Positions 32,224 through 42,892 are shown, counted from the first letter of the stretch. The stretch is DNA of 64,000 nt from an uncultured Pelagibacteraceae bacterium (GCA_902560855.1 CACENJ010000004.1:20356-84355); one strand, 5' to 3'. A program made the numbers and translations. Notes: generated from the sequence alone by a model not told the origin.

Positions 32224-32988
32224 ATGAATAAATTGAAGATGTTTGGTTTAGCTCTTGTAGCTCTTGTGGGTTTATCAAGTGCAGCAAACGCAGCAACAGC
32301 CATACTAGCATCAGACGACTTCGTTGGTATTACTTTTTGGGTAATTTCAATGGGTATGTTGGCTGCTACAGTTTTCTTTTTCATGGAAAGAGGATCAGTA
32401 GCGCAAGGCTGGAGAACATCAGTAACAGTAGCCGGATTAATCACTGGTATTGCATTCATTCACTACATTTATATGAGAGGTGTTTGGATAGAAACAGGTG
32501 ATTCGCCAACTGTTTACAGATATATTGATTGGTTAATTACTGTACCATTACAGATGGTAGAGTTCTATTTAATCTTATCAGCAGTAAGAAAAGTTTCTAG
32601 CGGAATGTTCTGGAGACTTTTAATCGGTTCAGTCGTAATGTTGTGTGGAGGATATTTAGGTGAAGCAGGATACATCAACCCAATGCTTGGTTTTGTAGTA
32701 GGTATGGGTGGTTGGATTTATGTTTTATATGAAATCTTCTCAGGTGAAGCTGGTAAAACAGCAGCAAGAAGTGGTAATAAGGCACTTACAACTGCTTTTG
32801 GCGCATTAAGAATGATCGTTACTGTTGGATGGTGTATATATCCACTAGGTTATGTATTTGGTTACCTAACTGGTGGTGTAGACTCTAATTCATTGAACGT
32901 TATTTACAACTTAGCTGACTTCATTAACAAAATTGCATTTGGTCTAGTAATTTGGGCTGCGGCAGTTTCTGGTGGAAGAGGCAGATAA
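32224..32988 (+). CDS. Proteorhodopsin (blue-absorbing type, Gln at position 105 equivalent)
   Basis: 'RYIDWLITVPLQMVEFYLILSA' (Asp97, Gln105, Glu108 equivalents); retinal Lys in 'YNLADFINKIAFGLVIWAAAV'; signal peptide. Confidence 0.98.
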   Translation: MNKLKMFGLALVALVGLSSAANAATAILASDDFVGITFWVISMGMLAATVFFFMERGSVAQGWRTSVTVAGLITGIAFIHYIYMRGVWIETGDSPTVYRYIDWLITVPLQMVEFYLILSAVRKVSSGMFWRLLIGSVVMLCGGYLGEAGYINPMLGFVVGMGGWIYVLYEIFSGEAGKTAARSGNKALTTAFGALRMIVTVGWCIYPLGYVFGYLTGGVDSNSLNVIYNLADFINKIAFGLVIWAAAVSGGRGR

Positions 32989-33010
32989 TTAAAGTATTAA
33001 AACTTTTGAA

Positions 33011-33047
33011 ACAGGGCAAGTATAAACTACTTGCCCTGTTTTTTTTT
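33011..33047 (+). terminator. Rho-independent terminator after proteorhodopsin
   Basis: Perfect 12-bp stem ACAGGGCAAGTA-TAAAC-TACTTGCCCTGT followed by a T-tract. Confidence 0.93.
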
Positions 33048-33061
33048 GTGCCTATATATAA

Positions 33062-33384
<323 letters not shown>

Positions 33385-33385
<1 letters not shown>

Positions 33386-34407
33386 TGATTGATACAGATG
33401 TTTTAGTTATTGGTGCTGGACCCACAGGACTTTTTTCTGTTCATCAACTAGGAATAATAGGTCTAAAAAGTGAAGTAGTAGATAATCTTGATAAGATTGG
33501 AGGTCAATGTATTGAATTGTATCCAGACAAACCAATTTACGATATTCCAGCTATACCAGTATGTACTGGCGAAGAGTTAACTAAAAACTTAATAGAACAA
33601 ATAAAGCCTTTTAAAACCAATTTTCATTTAAAAGATAGAGTAGAAGAAGTTAAAAAAGAAAAAAATAAATGGTTAGTTAAAACTAGTAAAGGAAAAGAAT
33701 TTAAAGCATCAAGTATAATTATTGCTGGAGGAGTAGGTTCTTTTGAACCAAGAAAATTTACAATAAAAGAGTGCGAAAAATTCGAAGGAAAAGAGATATT
33801 TTACTCAGTTAAAGATAAAAATTTTTTTAAAAATAAAACTGTTTCAATTTTTGGTGGTGGAGACTCGGCTTTAGATTGGGCAATTGAACTTTCAGTAAGT
33901 TCGAAAGTTCAACTTATACATCGGAGAGATGAATTTAGAGGGGCACAAGCCAACGTTGAAAAAGTTAAAGAGTTAAGCAAACAAGGTAAAATCGAACTGT
34001 TAACCAAGTACCAACTAAACTCTATTGAGGGAGGTAGTAATATTAAAAGCATAAGTATTAAAAATGAAGATGGAAATATTAAAAAAATTGAAACAAACTA
34101 TATTTTAGGTTTTTTTGGGCTTGTTATGCAGCTTGGTCCAATTGTTAATTGGGGTTTAAATTTAGATCATAAACACATTCCAGTTAATACTAAAAACTTT
34201 GAAACAAACCAAAAAGGAATATTTGCTATAGGTGACATATGCACTTACCCAGGAAAATTAAAATTGATACTTTCAGGTTTTCACGAAGGGGCACTAGCAG
34301 CTAGAGGTTGTTATGAATATGCAAGACCTAATGAAAAACTAAAATTTGAATTTACAACCACTTCTAAAAAAGTTCAAAGCAGACTAGGCATAAAAAGAAA
34401 TGATTGA
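33385..34407 (+). CDS. Ferredoxin-NADP+ reductase, thioredoxin reductase-like type
   Basis: 'VLVIGAGPTGLFSVHQLGIIGL', 'GGGDSALDWAIEL', 'FAIGDICTYPGKLKLILSGFHEGALAA'; no CxxC redox motif. Confidence 0.92.
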
Positions 34408-35029
34408 ATTATTTTCAGCAGATACTCCAAATGGAAAAAAAATTGGAATTATGTTGGAAGAGATTAAATGGAATTATAAAGTAACTAAAATAAACATTTT
34501 TAAAGACGAACAGTTTCAACCAGAATTTAGAAAAATAAGTCCATTCAGTAAAATTCCAGTAATTATTGATCACGATAACAACGATGAAGCAATTTTCGAG
34601 TCCGGAGCAATTCTTATGTACTTAGGTGAAAAAAGTAACAAGTTTTATGATCAAAATAATAAACTAAAAATTAATCAATGGCTTATGATACAAATGGCAA
34701 TTGTTGGACCATTTATTGGTCAACACCATCAGTTTCATCATTATAATCCGGGCAAAAGTAAATTTGGAGAAGAAAGATACTTTAAAATTACAAAAACAAT
34801 TTATAGAGATTTAGATGAAAGATTAGGCCAATCAAAATTTCTCGCTGGAGAAAATTACACAATTGCAGATATAGCGACATGGCCATGGATAGCTAGACAT
34901 GAGTGGCATGATGTTGGTCTAAAAAATTATAAAAATTTAACCAGATGGTATTTAGAGATTGCAAAAAGAAATGCTGTAATAAAGGGATTTGATTTTATGA
35001 ATAGAGGAGAAGTTATACCTAAGCCTTAA
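34400..35029 (+). CDS. Glutathione S-transferase family protein
   Basis: 'MIELFSADTPNGKKIGIMLEEI', 'SPFSKIPVIIDHD', 'GENYTIADIATWPWIAR'. Confidence 0.93.
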   Translation: MIELFSADTPNGKKIGIMLEEIKWNYKVTKINIFKDEQFQPEFRKISPFSKIPVIIDHDNNDEAIFESGAILMYLGEKSNKFYDQNNKLKINQWLMIQMAIVGPFIGQHHQFHHYNPGKSKFGEERYFKITKTIYRDLDERLGQSKFLAGENYTIADIATWPWIARHEWHDVGLKNYKNLTRWYLEIAKRNAVIKGFDFMNRGEVIPKP

Positions 35030-35442
35030 AGATCAGCATAAACTTTTTCTTCTTTTTCGTGTTTTTCTTGCGCAGCAATACAAAGAGTAGCAATAGGACG
35101 TGCTATTAATCTTTTAATTCCAATAGGCTCTCCTGTTTCTTCACAATATCCATATGTACCATCTTTAATTTTTTTTAAAGCTTGATCAATTTTTGAAATA
35201 AGTTTGATTTGTCTATTAATAGCTCTCATTTCAACATTTTTTTCTGTATAAGAGCTTGCTTGATCAACAATATCAGCAGAAGTGCTATTATCATCTAGAG
35301 ATTTGTTGTACAAAGCTTCATTATTAGATTTTATTATTTCAGCTTTCCATTCAGAAAGTTTTTTTTTAAAAAATATCTTGTGTTTTTCACACATATATTT
35401 TTCTTTCAAATTAGGAACATAAGTTTTTGAGATTTTTACCAT
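35026..35442 (-). CDS. dksA: DksA/TraR family RNA polymerase-binding protein (reduced-cysteine zinc finger)
   Basis: 'IDQALKKIKDGTYGYCEETGEPIGIKRLIARPIATLCIAAQEKHE'. Confidence 0.92.
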   Translation of the reverse strand: MVKISKTYVPNLKEKYMCEKHKIFFKKKLSEWKAEIIKSNNEALYNKSLDDNSTSADIVDQASSYTEKNVEMRAINRQIKLISKIDQALKKIKDGTYGYCEETGEPIGIKRLIARPIATLCIAAQEKHEKEEKVYADL

Positions 35443-35522
35443 TTGCCCGTTTTAAAATGTGCCGGAGTATATTCAACAATTAATAGGTGTCAATATAACT
35501 TAATTCATATAAAATTAAGCAA

Positions 35523-36851
35523 ATGACAACTAATAAAATAAATATAAATAAATTATTTTACATTTTTATTACATTGCATTTGATTATTTGGACATTAGTT
35601 CCATCAACTACAAATGATAATTTACCACTTGATACGATTGAAGCTTTAGCCTGGGGAAATAATTTAGACTGGGGATTTAATAAACATCCACCGGCAAGTG
35701 CTTTTTTTGTAGAAGTTTTTTATAAAATATTTGGGAGCAATGATTGGGCTTACTATTTTTTAAGCCAAATATTTGTAGTTATATCTTTCTTTGTTGTTTG
35801 GGAATTTTCAAAAGAGTTTTTTAGTAACAAAAATTATAGTTTGTTATCTGTATTACTATTAGAAGGAATTTATTTTTATAATTTTACTACTCCAGAATTT
35901 AATGTAAATGTTTGTCAATTACCTTTTTGGGCACTTTCAGTATTGTTTGCTTGGAAAGGATTTAAATATAATAAAATTATTGATTGGCTATTATTTGGAA
36001 TATTTGCTGCTATAGGAATTTTATCAAAATATTTATTTGTTTATCTTCTTGTAGCAATGGATGTATTTCTTGCTTATGTATTTTTTAAAAAGAAATTAAA
36101 TTATAAGTGTTTTATTTCTTTAATACCTTTTTTATTAATTTTATTACCTCATTTAATTTGGCTTACAGAAAATAATTATACTACTATTGCTTATGGACTT
36201 CATAGAACTGGTACAGCAGATCAAAATTTTCTCGATCACCTAATTTACCCTGTATTATTTTTAGGAAAACAAATTGGAATATTAATACCTTTTTTCATTA
36301 TGTGTTTCTTTGCAATATCAAAATTTAAATTAAAATTTGATTTTAAAGATCAAAAGTTATTATTTTTATTATCAATAAATATAGTTCCAATATTATTAAT
36401 GTTCGTAACTTCTATGATTATGGGAGTTAAAATTAGAACAATGTGGATGACACCATTTTATTTGTTTTTTGGAGTTTTGATAATTTATATATTCCAATCC
36501 CAAATAAATATTAACAAGCTCAAAGGTTTCACTTCAGCATTTATCATTTTATTCATTTTTTCTCCATTTGCTTATTCTTATGTCTCGATTACTGAAAAAG
36601 ATAAGAGAACGGACTATCCAGGCAAGAAGCTTGCCACGCAGGCCCAAGAATTGTGGGATCAAAATAGAAATGAAAAAATTATATGGGTTATCGGAGGAAA
36701 TGAATGGGTGGCAGGTAATTTATCTTATCATTTAAAAGATAGGCCAAAGTGGGTACTCGAATGGCATTCTAGGGATAAATTTCCTGAAGCAATTTGGTTG
36801 TGTGGTAAAAAACAAGGAGCAAGTTGTTTAGATTTAAATGATTATAAATAA
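35523..36851 (+). CDS. Glycosyltransferase family 39 (ArnT/PMT-like) membrane protein
   Basis: 'DTIEALAWGNNLDWGFNKHPPASAFFVEVFYKIFG' plus many TM segments. Confidence 0.85.
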   Translation: MTTNKININKLFYIFITLHLIIWTLVPSTTNDNLPLDTIEALAWGNNLDWGFNKHPPASAFFVEVFYKIFGSNDWAYYFLSQIFVVISFFVVWEFSKEFFSNKNYSLLSVLLLEGIYFYNFTTPEFNVNVCQLPFWALSVLFAWKGFKYNKIIDWLLFGIFAAIGILSKYLFVYLLVAMDVFLAYVFFKKKLNYKCFISLIPFLLILLPHLIWLTENNYTTIAYGLHRTGTADQNFLDHLIYPVLFLGKQIGILIPFFIMCFFAISKFKLKFDFKDQKLLFLLSINIVPILLMFVTSMIMGVKIRTMWMTPFYLFFGVLIIYIFQSQININKLKGFTSAFIILFIFSPFAYSYVSITEKDKRTDYPGKKLATQAQELWDQNRNEKIIWVIGGNEWVAGNLSYHLKDRPKWVLEWHSRDKFPEAIWLCGKKQGASCLDLNDYK

Positions 36852-36868
36852 ATATGGTAAAATGAATT

Positions 36869-36988
36869 ATGAATATAAGTGATAAGTGGAAAAAAATTTT
36901 ATTTATTATTGGAATAATAGCGTTGATAGAATTTTCGGGATTTGGTATTTTTGCATCTTTGCTTAGACTTTTAGGATCTTTAAGTTAA
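36869..36988 (+). CDS. Putative small membrane protein, 39 aa
   Basis: ORF MNISDKWKKILFIIGIIALIEFSGFGIFASLLRLLGSLS in the gap after the GT39 gene; below the ORF-track cutoff. Confidence 0.4.
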   Translation: MNISDKWKKILFIIGIIALIEFSGFGIFASLLRLLGSLS

Positions 36989-37000
36989 ACAATATTTATT

Positions 37001-38467
37001 TCAAGTGCCGCAAAAAGTTTGATATTTTTTATTTGTTAGTGGTGCGGGAGTTTGATAGTTGTTTATTGCTTTCTGTTTTTCGTATGGTTTTTCTAAAATT
37101 TCAAGCAGTTTTAACATTGGATTTAAATCATTTTGGTTTGCAGCATCTAAAGCTTCTTCAACTTTGTGATTTCTAGGTATAACAATTGGATTAGCTAAAC
37201 GCATAATATCCAAAGATTTTTCCGGAGAGTTATTATGTAGTTTTAAACGTTCTTGCCATTGATGTTTCCAATTTATGAAATCTTTATTGCTATAAATTTT
37301 ATCATCCTGAATTTTTTCATTCATTAAAAAACAAAATGTATTTGTATAATCGGCTTTGTTTTTATGCATCCATGATAATAATTCAACAATTAATCCTTCA
37401 TCTTTAATCTCTTCACCTGCTAAACCTAATTTTTTTCTCATCATTTGAAACCAATATTTTTGGTATATATTTGCAAAATTATTAATGCACTCAGTTGCCA
37501 TTTCTATTGCTTTGTCTTTGTTTTCGTCAATTAAAGGTACTAAAGATTCAGCAAATCTTGCCAAATTCCACTTAGCAATTCCAGGCTGATTAAAAAAAGC
37601 GTAACGACCTTGAAGATCTATAGAACTGAAAACTGTTTCAGGATCATAATTATCCATAAAAGCACATGGACCGTAATCAATTGTTTCCCCTGAGATAGCC
37701 ATATTGTCAGTATTCATTACACCATGAATGAAGCCAACCCTCATCCAATCAACAACAAGTTTTATTTGTTTTTCAATTACCAAGTTTAGCAGTTTTATTG
37801 GTGAATTTTTTAAGTTTTTTAAATCTGGATAATGTCGATTAATTGTATAATCAAATAAAGCTTTTAAATTATTTTTATTTTCAGAGATTACTGCATATTG
37901 AAATGTTCCAACTCTAATATGGCTTTTTGCTACACGAGTTAATATAGCTCCTATTAATGGCGTTTCTCTCATTACACTTTCGCCAGTTTTAACTACAGCC
38001 AAACTTCTGGTAGTAAGAATATTAAGAGCATGCATAGCTTCACTAATAATATATTCTCTTAACATAGGACCTAAAGCAGCTCTTCCATCGCCGTTTCTAG
38101 AAAATGGAGTTTTACCAGATCCTTTAAATTGAATATCAAATCTTTGATTATTTTTTGAAAGATGTTCTCCGATTATAATCGCTCTACCATCTCCGAGCAT
38201 AGTAAAATGTCCAAATTGATGACCGGCATAAGCTTGTGCAATTGTTTCTGATCCTTCAGGCAATAAATTTCCTGAAAAAATTGAAGCTAAATCTTCATCA
38301 TTCGTATTAGAAAAATCTAATGCTAAATCTTTTGATAACGAATGATTTAAAATAACAACTTTGGGAGCCTTTACCGGTATTGGAGCCAATTTAGATAACA
38401 TTGTTCCTGGCAACTTCGAATATGTATTGTCAAACCGCCAACCAATTTTAGATGCAAACTTGTTCAT
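37001..38467 (-). CDS. selO: SelO/YdiU family protein (protein adenylyltransferase)
   Basis: 'AGHQFGHFTMLGDGRAIIIGEHL', 'GDGRAALGPMLREYIISEAMHALNI', 'HGVMNTDNMAISGETIDYGPCAFMD', C-terminal 'KYQTFCGT'. Confidence 0.95.
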   Translation of the reverse strand: MNKFASKIGWRFDNTYSKLPGTMLSKLAPIPVKAPKVVILNHSLSKDLALDFSNTNDEDLASIFSGNLLPEGSETIAQAYAGHQFGHFTMLGDGRAIIIGEHLSKNNQRFDIQFKGSGKTPFSRNGDGRAALGPMLREYIISEAMHALNILTTRSLAVVKTGESVMRETPLIGAILTRVAKSHIRVGTFQYAVISENKNNLKALFDYTINRHYPDLKNLKNSPIKLLNLVIEKQIKLVVDWMRVGFIHGVMNTDNMAISGETIDYGPCAFMDNYDPETVFSSIDLQGRYAFFNQPGIAKWNLARFAESLVPLIDENKDKAIEMATECINNFANIYQKYWFQMMRKKLGLAGEEIKDEGLIVELLSWMHKNKADYTNTFCFLMNEKIQDDKIYSNKDFINWKHQWQERLKLHNNSPEKSLDIMRLANPIVIPRNHKVEEALDAANQNDLNPMLKLLEILEKPYEKQKAINNYQTPAPLTNKKYQTFCGT

Positions 38468-38565
38468 TATAACAATATTAAAGAATTTGACATCTATAAG
38501 AAAGAATAAAATGTGTTAATATTATAAAAGATGATACAACAAAAATAGTTGAGTTTTATAATTTT

Positions 38566-39243
38566 ATGAAAGAGTCTGTTTTAATAATAGGTGCAGGTCA
38601 AGGATTAAGCGCATCATTAGCTAGATTATTTAGACTAAAGGGTATGAAAGTTGCTTTAGCTGCAAGAAATATTGAAAAATTGGAAGATATAAAAAAAGAA
38701 CTTAAAGTTGAACTTTTTAAATGCGACTCAAGTGATATCGAAAGTGTAAGAAATTTATTTCAAGAAACTGACAAAACAATAGGCACGCCCAACCTTGTTA
38801 TTTATAACGCTTCGTCACGTCCATCAAAAAATAGTGTAGCAGAACTAAAGCCGCAAGAAGTTCAACAAGCAATTAATGTCACTTGTTTTGGAGCTTTTTT
38901 AGTTGCACAACAAGCAGCAAAGAGAATGTTAGAAAGAAAAAGTGGAAGTATTTTTTTTACTGGAGCTACAGCAGGAGTTAAAGGTTTTGCAAATTCCTCA
39001 GCTTTTGCGATGGGAAAATTTGGATTAAGAGGATTAGCCCAGTCACTTGCAAGAGAACTCCATCCAAAAAATATTCATATTGGACATTTTGTTATTGATG
39101 GAGGTATAGGAAAAGAACCTATGGGAGATTATCAAATGATAAATCCTGATGAAATTGCTAAAACTTATCTTGATTTTCACAACCAAGATAAAAGTGTTTG
39201 GTCTTGGGAAATTGAACTAAGAACTTCAATGGAGAAATTTTAA
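38566..39243 (+). CDS. Short-chain dehydrogenase/reductase
   Basis: 'VLIIGAGQGLSASLARLFRLKGMKVALAARN', SDR catalytic region 'GATAGVKGFANSSAFAMGKFGLRGLAQSLARE'. Confidence 0.88.
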   Translation: MKESVLIIGAGQGLSASLARLFRLKGMKVALAARNIEKLEDIKKELKVELFKCDSSDIESVRNLFQETDKTIGTPNLVIYNASSRPSKNSVAELKPQEVQQAINVTCFGAFLVAQQAAKRMLERKSGSIFFTGATAGVKGFANSSAFAMGKFGLRGLAQSLARELHPKNIHIGHFVIDGGIGKEPMGDYQMINPDEIAKTYLDFHNQDKSVWSWEIELRTSMEKF

Positions 39244-39908
39244 TGAAGAACAAAATAGGTTTTTTTTTTAAAGGACAAATTTGGCATTTAGGTGGAACGA
39301 TTATTTTGTTTTATATAGGCTCTCAAATTGTTGATCTTGAAAATAATCAAAATAGTTTTATTGGGATAAGTTCTTTAGGCTGGTTCATGATTGCTATGTC
39401 GATACCTTTAATTCATCAAGCATATGTTTGGATATGTTGGAGATCGGAATTATGTTGGAAATCAATTAGCAAAACGATTGGATTTAGAGGATATGTAATA
39501 CTTTTTTTTGTTTTAATTATTTCAAGGCTTTCTGCAATTGTACTTTGTTTTGTTGACTATGGCTCTTTGTATAATCCTGGATGGTTTGCCTGGATACTAT
39601 CAATAATTGTTTTTATTCCAGGAGCTTATACAATGTATTCAGTAAAGAAATATTTTGGTTTTTTAAGAGCAGCAGGCGCAGATCATTTTGATCCAAAATA
39701 TAGAAATATTCCTTTTGAAAAGAGGGGTATTTTCAAATGGACTCCAAACGCGATGTATGTGTTTGCTATTGGAATTCCATTTGCTCTTGCCATTGCCACA
39801 GGTTCGCAATCAATGTTTATTGTTGCAATTTACACTTATAAATCTATCTGGTTGCATTATTTTTTTACAGAAAAAGAAGATTTTAAAGTTATATACGAAA
39901 ACAAATAA
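39243..39908 (+). CDS. Membrane protein, PEMT/isoprenylcysteine methyltransferase-like
   Basis: Multi-TM; 'IPFEKRGIFKWTPNAMYVFAIGIPFALAIATGS...ALYTYKSIWLHYFFTEKEDFKVIY'-like C-terminus typical of the family. Confidence 0.6.
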   Translation: MKNKIGFFFKGQIWHLGGTIILFYIGSQIVDLENNQNSFIGISSLGWFMIAMSIPLIHQAYVWICWRSELCWKSISKTIGFRGYVILFFVLIISRLSAIVLCFVDYGSLYNPGWFAWILSIIVFIPGAYTMYSVKKYFGFLRAAGADHFDPKYRNIPFEKRGIFKWTPNAMYVFAIGIPFALAIATGSQSMFIVAIYTYKSIWLHYFFTEKEDFKVIYENK

Positions 39909-39928
39909 GTTTCATAAAATATCTGAAT

Positions 39929-40723
39929 ATGACTATTAGCGAAGAAAAAATAAACGAATATAAAAAAAGTGGAGTAGTTTTACTTAAGAATGTTATATCA
40001 GGTAATTGGTTAGAAAAATTGGCTATAGGAATTGAAAAAAACTTCCAAAATCCAAGCCAATATAAATGTGTTTATGAAGAAAAAAATGGTAAAGAAATAT
40101 TTTATGATGACTATTGTAACTGGCAAAGAATTGACGAATATAAAGATTTTATATTCAACTCTAACATAGGAAAAATTGCTGCTAATTTGATGCAATCAAA
40201 AAAGGTAAATTTATTTCACGAACATATTTTAATAAAAGAACCTGGAGCAACAAAGCGAACACCATGGCACCAAGATCAGCCATATTATTGTGTAGATGGT
40301 AAAGATAATTGTAGTTTATGGATTCCACTAGATGAAATTTCTAAAAATGTTTGTCCTGAATTTGTAAAATTTTCCCATAATTGGAAAAAAAAATATTTAC
40401 CAACAAAATTTTTTGGACATTCTTATGAAAAAAAAGATAAAGAGTTTGATATAATTCCAGACATTAGTAACAATAGAAAAGATTATGAAATTGTTTCTTG
40501 GGAATTAAATCCTGGAGATCTTATTGCTTTTAATTTTTCAATAATTCATGGAGCGCCAGGAAATAGTGGTTTAAACAGAAGAAGAGCATTTTCTGTAAGA
40601 TTTGTAGGTGACGATGCAACTTTTGCTAAAAGAAAAGGAGAAGTTTCGCCACCTTTTCCAGAAGTTACATTAAATCATGGAGATAAAATGAATTCACCAT
40701 CATTCCCGGAAATAAAGGTATAA
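39929..40723 (+). CDS. Phytanoyl-CoA dioxygenase (PhyH) family protein
   Basis: 'TPWHQDQPYYCVDGKDNCSLWIPLDEI' (HxD) and distal 'IHGAPGNSGLNRRRAFSVRFVGDDA' (His, Arg). Confidence 0.88.
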   Translation: MTISEEKINEYKKSGVVLLKNVISGNWLEKLAIGIEKNFQNPSQYKCVYEEKNGKEIFYDDYCNWQRIDEYKDFIFNSNIGKIAANLMQSKKVNLFHEHILIKEPGATKRTPWHQDQPYYCVDGKDNCSLWIPLDEISKNVCPEFVKFSHNWKKKYLPTKFFGHSYEKKDKEFDIIPDISNNRKDYEIVSWELNPGDLIAFNFSIIHGAPGNSGLNRRRAFSVRFVGDDATFAKRKGEVSPPFPEVTLNHGDKMNSPSFPEIKV

Positions 40724-40730
40724 TAAAATA

Positions 40731-41600
40731 ATGATAATTAAAATATTAATTCCAATTTATAATGACTGGCAATCAGTTGTTAAACTTTTAGAAAACATAA
40801 ATTCTGAAATTACTTCTTTAGAATATGAAATCTCAGTTATAATTGTTAATGACAAATCAACAGAACAAAAACCTGAACTTAATTTAAATTTAAATTATAT
40901 AAAAAATATAAAAATTATTAATATGAAAGAAAATAGAGGACACACTAGATGTATTGCTTCTGGTTTAAAATATTTAAATGAAAAAGAAAATTTTGATTAT
41001 GTTATACCCATGGATGGTGATGGTGAAGATCGACCGGAAGAAATAAAAATGCTTGTTGATGAAATAAAAAATTATCCGGATAAAGTTGTTACAGCCAATA
41101 GAATTAAAAGATCTGAAGGATTTGTATTTAAAATTGGATACCAAATTCATAAATATTTAACTTATATTTTTACAGGGCAATCAATTAAATTTGGAAACTA
41201 TACTTGTTTACCAAAATCCAGTGTGGCTAAAATGACAAATGAAGCAGCAACTTGGAATAGTTTTTCTGGTTCTTTAGCAAAACTATTTAAAGAGAGAAGA
41301 TCAACGCCGTCAATAAGAGGTGTTAGATATTTTGGACCATCAAAAATGAGTTATATTAATCTTTTAAAACACTCTCTTTCAATTATTTCAGTATTTAAAA
41401 AAACTGTATTAATTAGATCTATAATTTTTCTAGTTGTATACTTTTTTCTTATGTCTCAACATCTTTCAGCCGTAACATTAATCCCAGTAGTGCTAATTGT
41501 TGCAATGATAATCTCAGTATTTTCTTTGTCTGCACGCGAAAATGTAGACGAGCTAAATAATTCTTTAGAAAATATTATGAATATTGATCAAATTAAATAA
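40731..41600 (+). CDS. Glycosyltransferase family 2
   Basis: 'IKILIPIYNDWQSVVKLL', 'NRGHTRCIASGLKYLNE', 'PMDGDGEDRPEEI', two C-terminal TM segments. Confidence 0.88.
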   Translation: MIIKILIPIYNDWQSVVKLLENINSEITSLEYEISVIIVNDKSTEQKPELNLNLNYIKNIKIINMKENRGHTRCIASGLKYLNEKENFDYVIPMDGDGEDRPEEIKMLVDEIKNYPDKVVTANRIKRSEGFVFKIGYQIHKYLTYIFTGQSIKFGNYTCLPKSSVAKMTNEAATWNSFSGSLAKLFKERRSTPSIRGVRYFGPSKMSYINLLKHSLSIISVFKKTVLIRSIIFLVVYFFLMSQHLSAVTLIPVVLIVAMIISVFSLSARENVDELNNSLENIMNIDQIK

Positions 41601-41611
41601 TGTTATAGTTA

Positions 41612-42892
41612 TTAAATAGCTTTTATTTTCGGCAGATAATGAAAATCGGACGTATCAATTTTAGAGTAGTGTTGTCTTTTTATATTCCATTTTTTATTTA
41701 TACCTGCGCTTGCTAAACTTAATGTTGATCTACCGAATTTATAATTAGTATCGTCTATAGTTTTCATCAAGCTTTTGATTTTATCATCTTCAATAGAAGA
41801 AAATAAATTTTTATTTCCTTTTGAGTCAGATAAATATGATAACATTATTCCTGCTTTTTGATATCTATATCCATTTTTAAAAATATCTTTTAATACAGAT
41901 AAAGCATTTTTAACTATTTCAATACTATTATCTGTTGCAATTGGTAAATCTACAGTTTTAGAATTTGCATAATAAGCAGACTGATTTTGGAAAGGACTTG
42001 TTCTAATAAAAACAGTTATTGATTTTGCAATTAAAGATTCTGATCTAATTTTTTCTGCAGCATTCAAACAATATCCAGTAATTGACTCCCGTAGCTCTTG
42101 AAGTTTTTCAACTTTTTTTGCAAAAGATCTTGAAACTACGCAGCTTTTTCTTTTCGCACTTGTTGTTTCCAAATCAATACAAGATATACCTCTAAGTTCC
42201 ATAGCAGTTCTAGAGCTTAAAACATTAGAATTTTTTTTAATCCAAGTGTTGGAAACATTTTTTAATTGCTTAGCATTATGAATTCCATTTTTAATAAAAA
42301 AATTTGTAAGTTTTTTACCCACACCCCAAATATCATTGACTTCTACTTTTTCTAATATTGGATCGATATCTTTAATGTTGATTAAGTTAACAACTCCTGA
42401 TTTTGTTTTTTTTGCGATATGATTTGCAACTTTGCTTAAAGTTTTTGTTTTTGCAATCCCAATACTCGTTGGTATGCCTGTCCATTGTAAAACTACATCT
42501 CTAATTTCTTTTCCAACATTTTCTATTTCTTCATCAGGAAAATTACTTAAATCCAAGAAAGCTTCGTCAATAGAGTAAATTTCAATTTCGGAATTAAAAC
42601 GTTTTAAAGTTCTCATTACTCTTCTAGAAAGATCTCCATACAAAGAGTAGTTTGAAGAAAATACATGAACATTGTTTTTAATAATTATATTTCTAGCTTT
42701 AAAATATGGTTCTCCCATTTTTATTCCCAAGGCTTTTGCTTCATTGGATCTAGAAATTATACAGCCATCATTACTTGACAAAACAACAACAGGTTTATTT
42801 CTAATTTTTGGATTAAATAACCTTTCGCAAGAAACGTAAAAAGAATTACAATCAATCAATGCTATTTTTTTAGTATACTGAGTGGATGACAT
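41612..42892 (-). CDS. umuC: DNA polymerase V catalytic subunit (Y family)
   Basis: 'ALIDCNSFYVSCERLFNPKIRNKPVVVLSSNDGCIISRSNEAKALGI', 'IYSIDEAFLDLS'. Confidence 0.95.
   Translation of the reverse strand: MSSTQYTKKIALIDCNSFYVSCERLFNPKIRNKPVVVLSSNDGCIISRSNEAKALGIKMGEPYFKARNIIIKNNVHVFSSNYSLYGDLSRRVMRTLKRFNSEIEIYSIDEAFLDLSNFPDEEIENVGKEIRDVVLQWTGIPTSIGIAKTKTLSKVANHIAKKTKSGVVNLINIKDIDPILEKVEVNDIWGVGKKLTNFFIKNGIHNAKQLKNVSNTWIKKNSNVLSSRTAMELRGISCIDLETTSAKRKSCVVSRSFAKKVEKLQELRESITGYCLNAAEKIRSESLIAKSITVFIRTSPFQNQSAYYANSKTVDLPIATDNSIEIVKNALSVLKDIFKNGYRYQKAGIMLSYLSDSKGNKNLFSSIEDDKIKSLMKTIDDTNYKFGRSTLSLASAGINKKWNIKRQHYSKIDTSDFHYLPKIKAI

Noticed and set aside
37001-37060. Possible selenocysteine at the SelO C-terminus
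   Set aside because: The C-terminal residue position is an ordinary Cys codon (KYQTFCGT), and no in-frame UGA readthrough is needed.
39688-39939. 83-aa plus-strand ORF overlapping the ICMT-like gene and the PhyH start
   Set aside because: Alternate frame of an in-place membrane protein gene; no motif.
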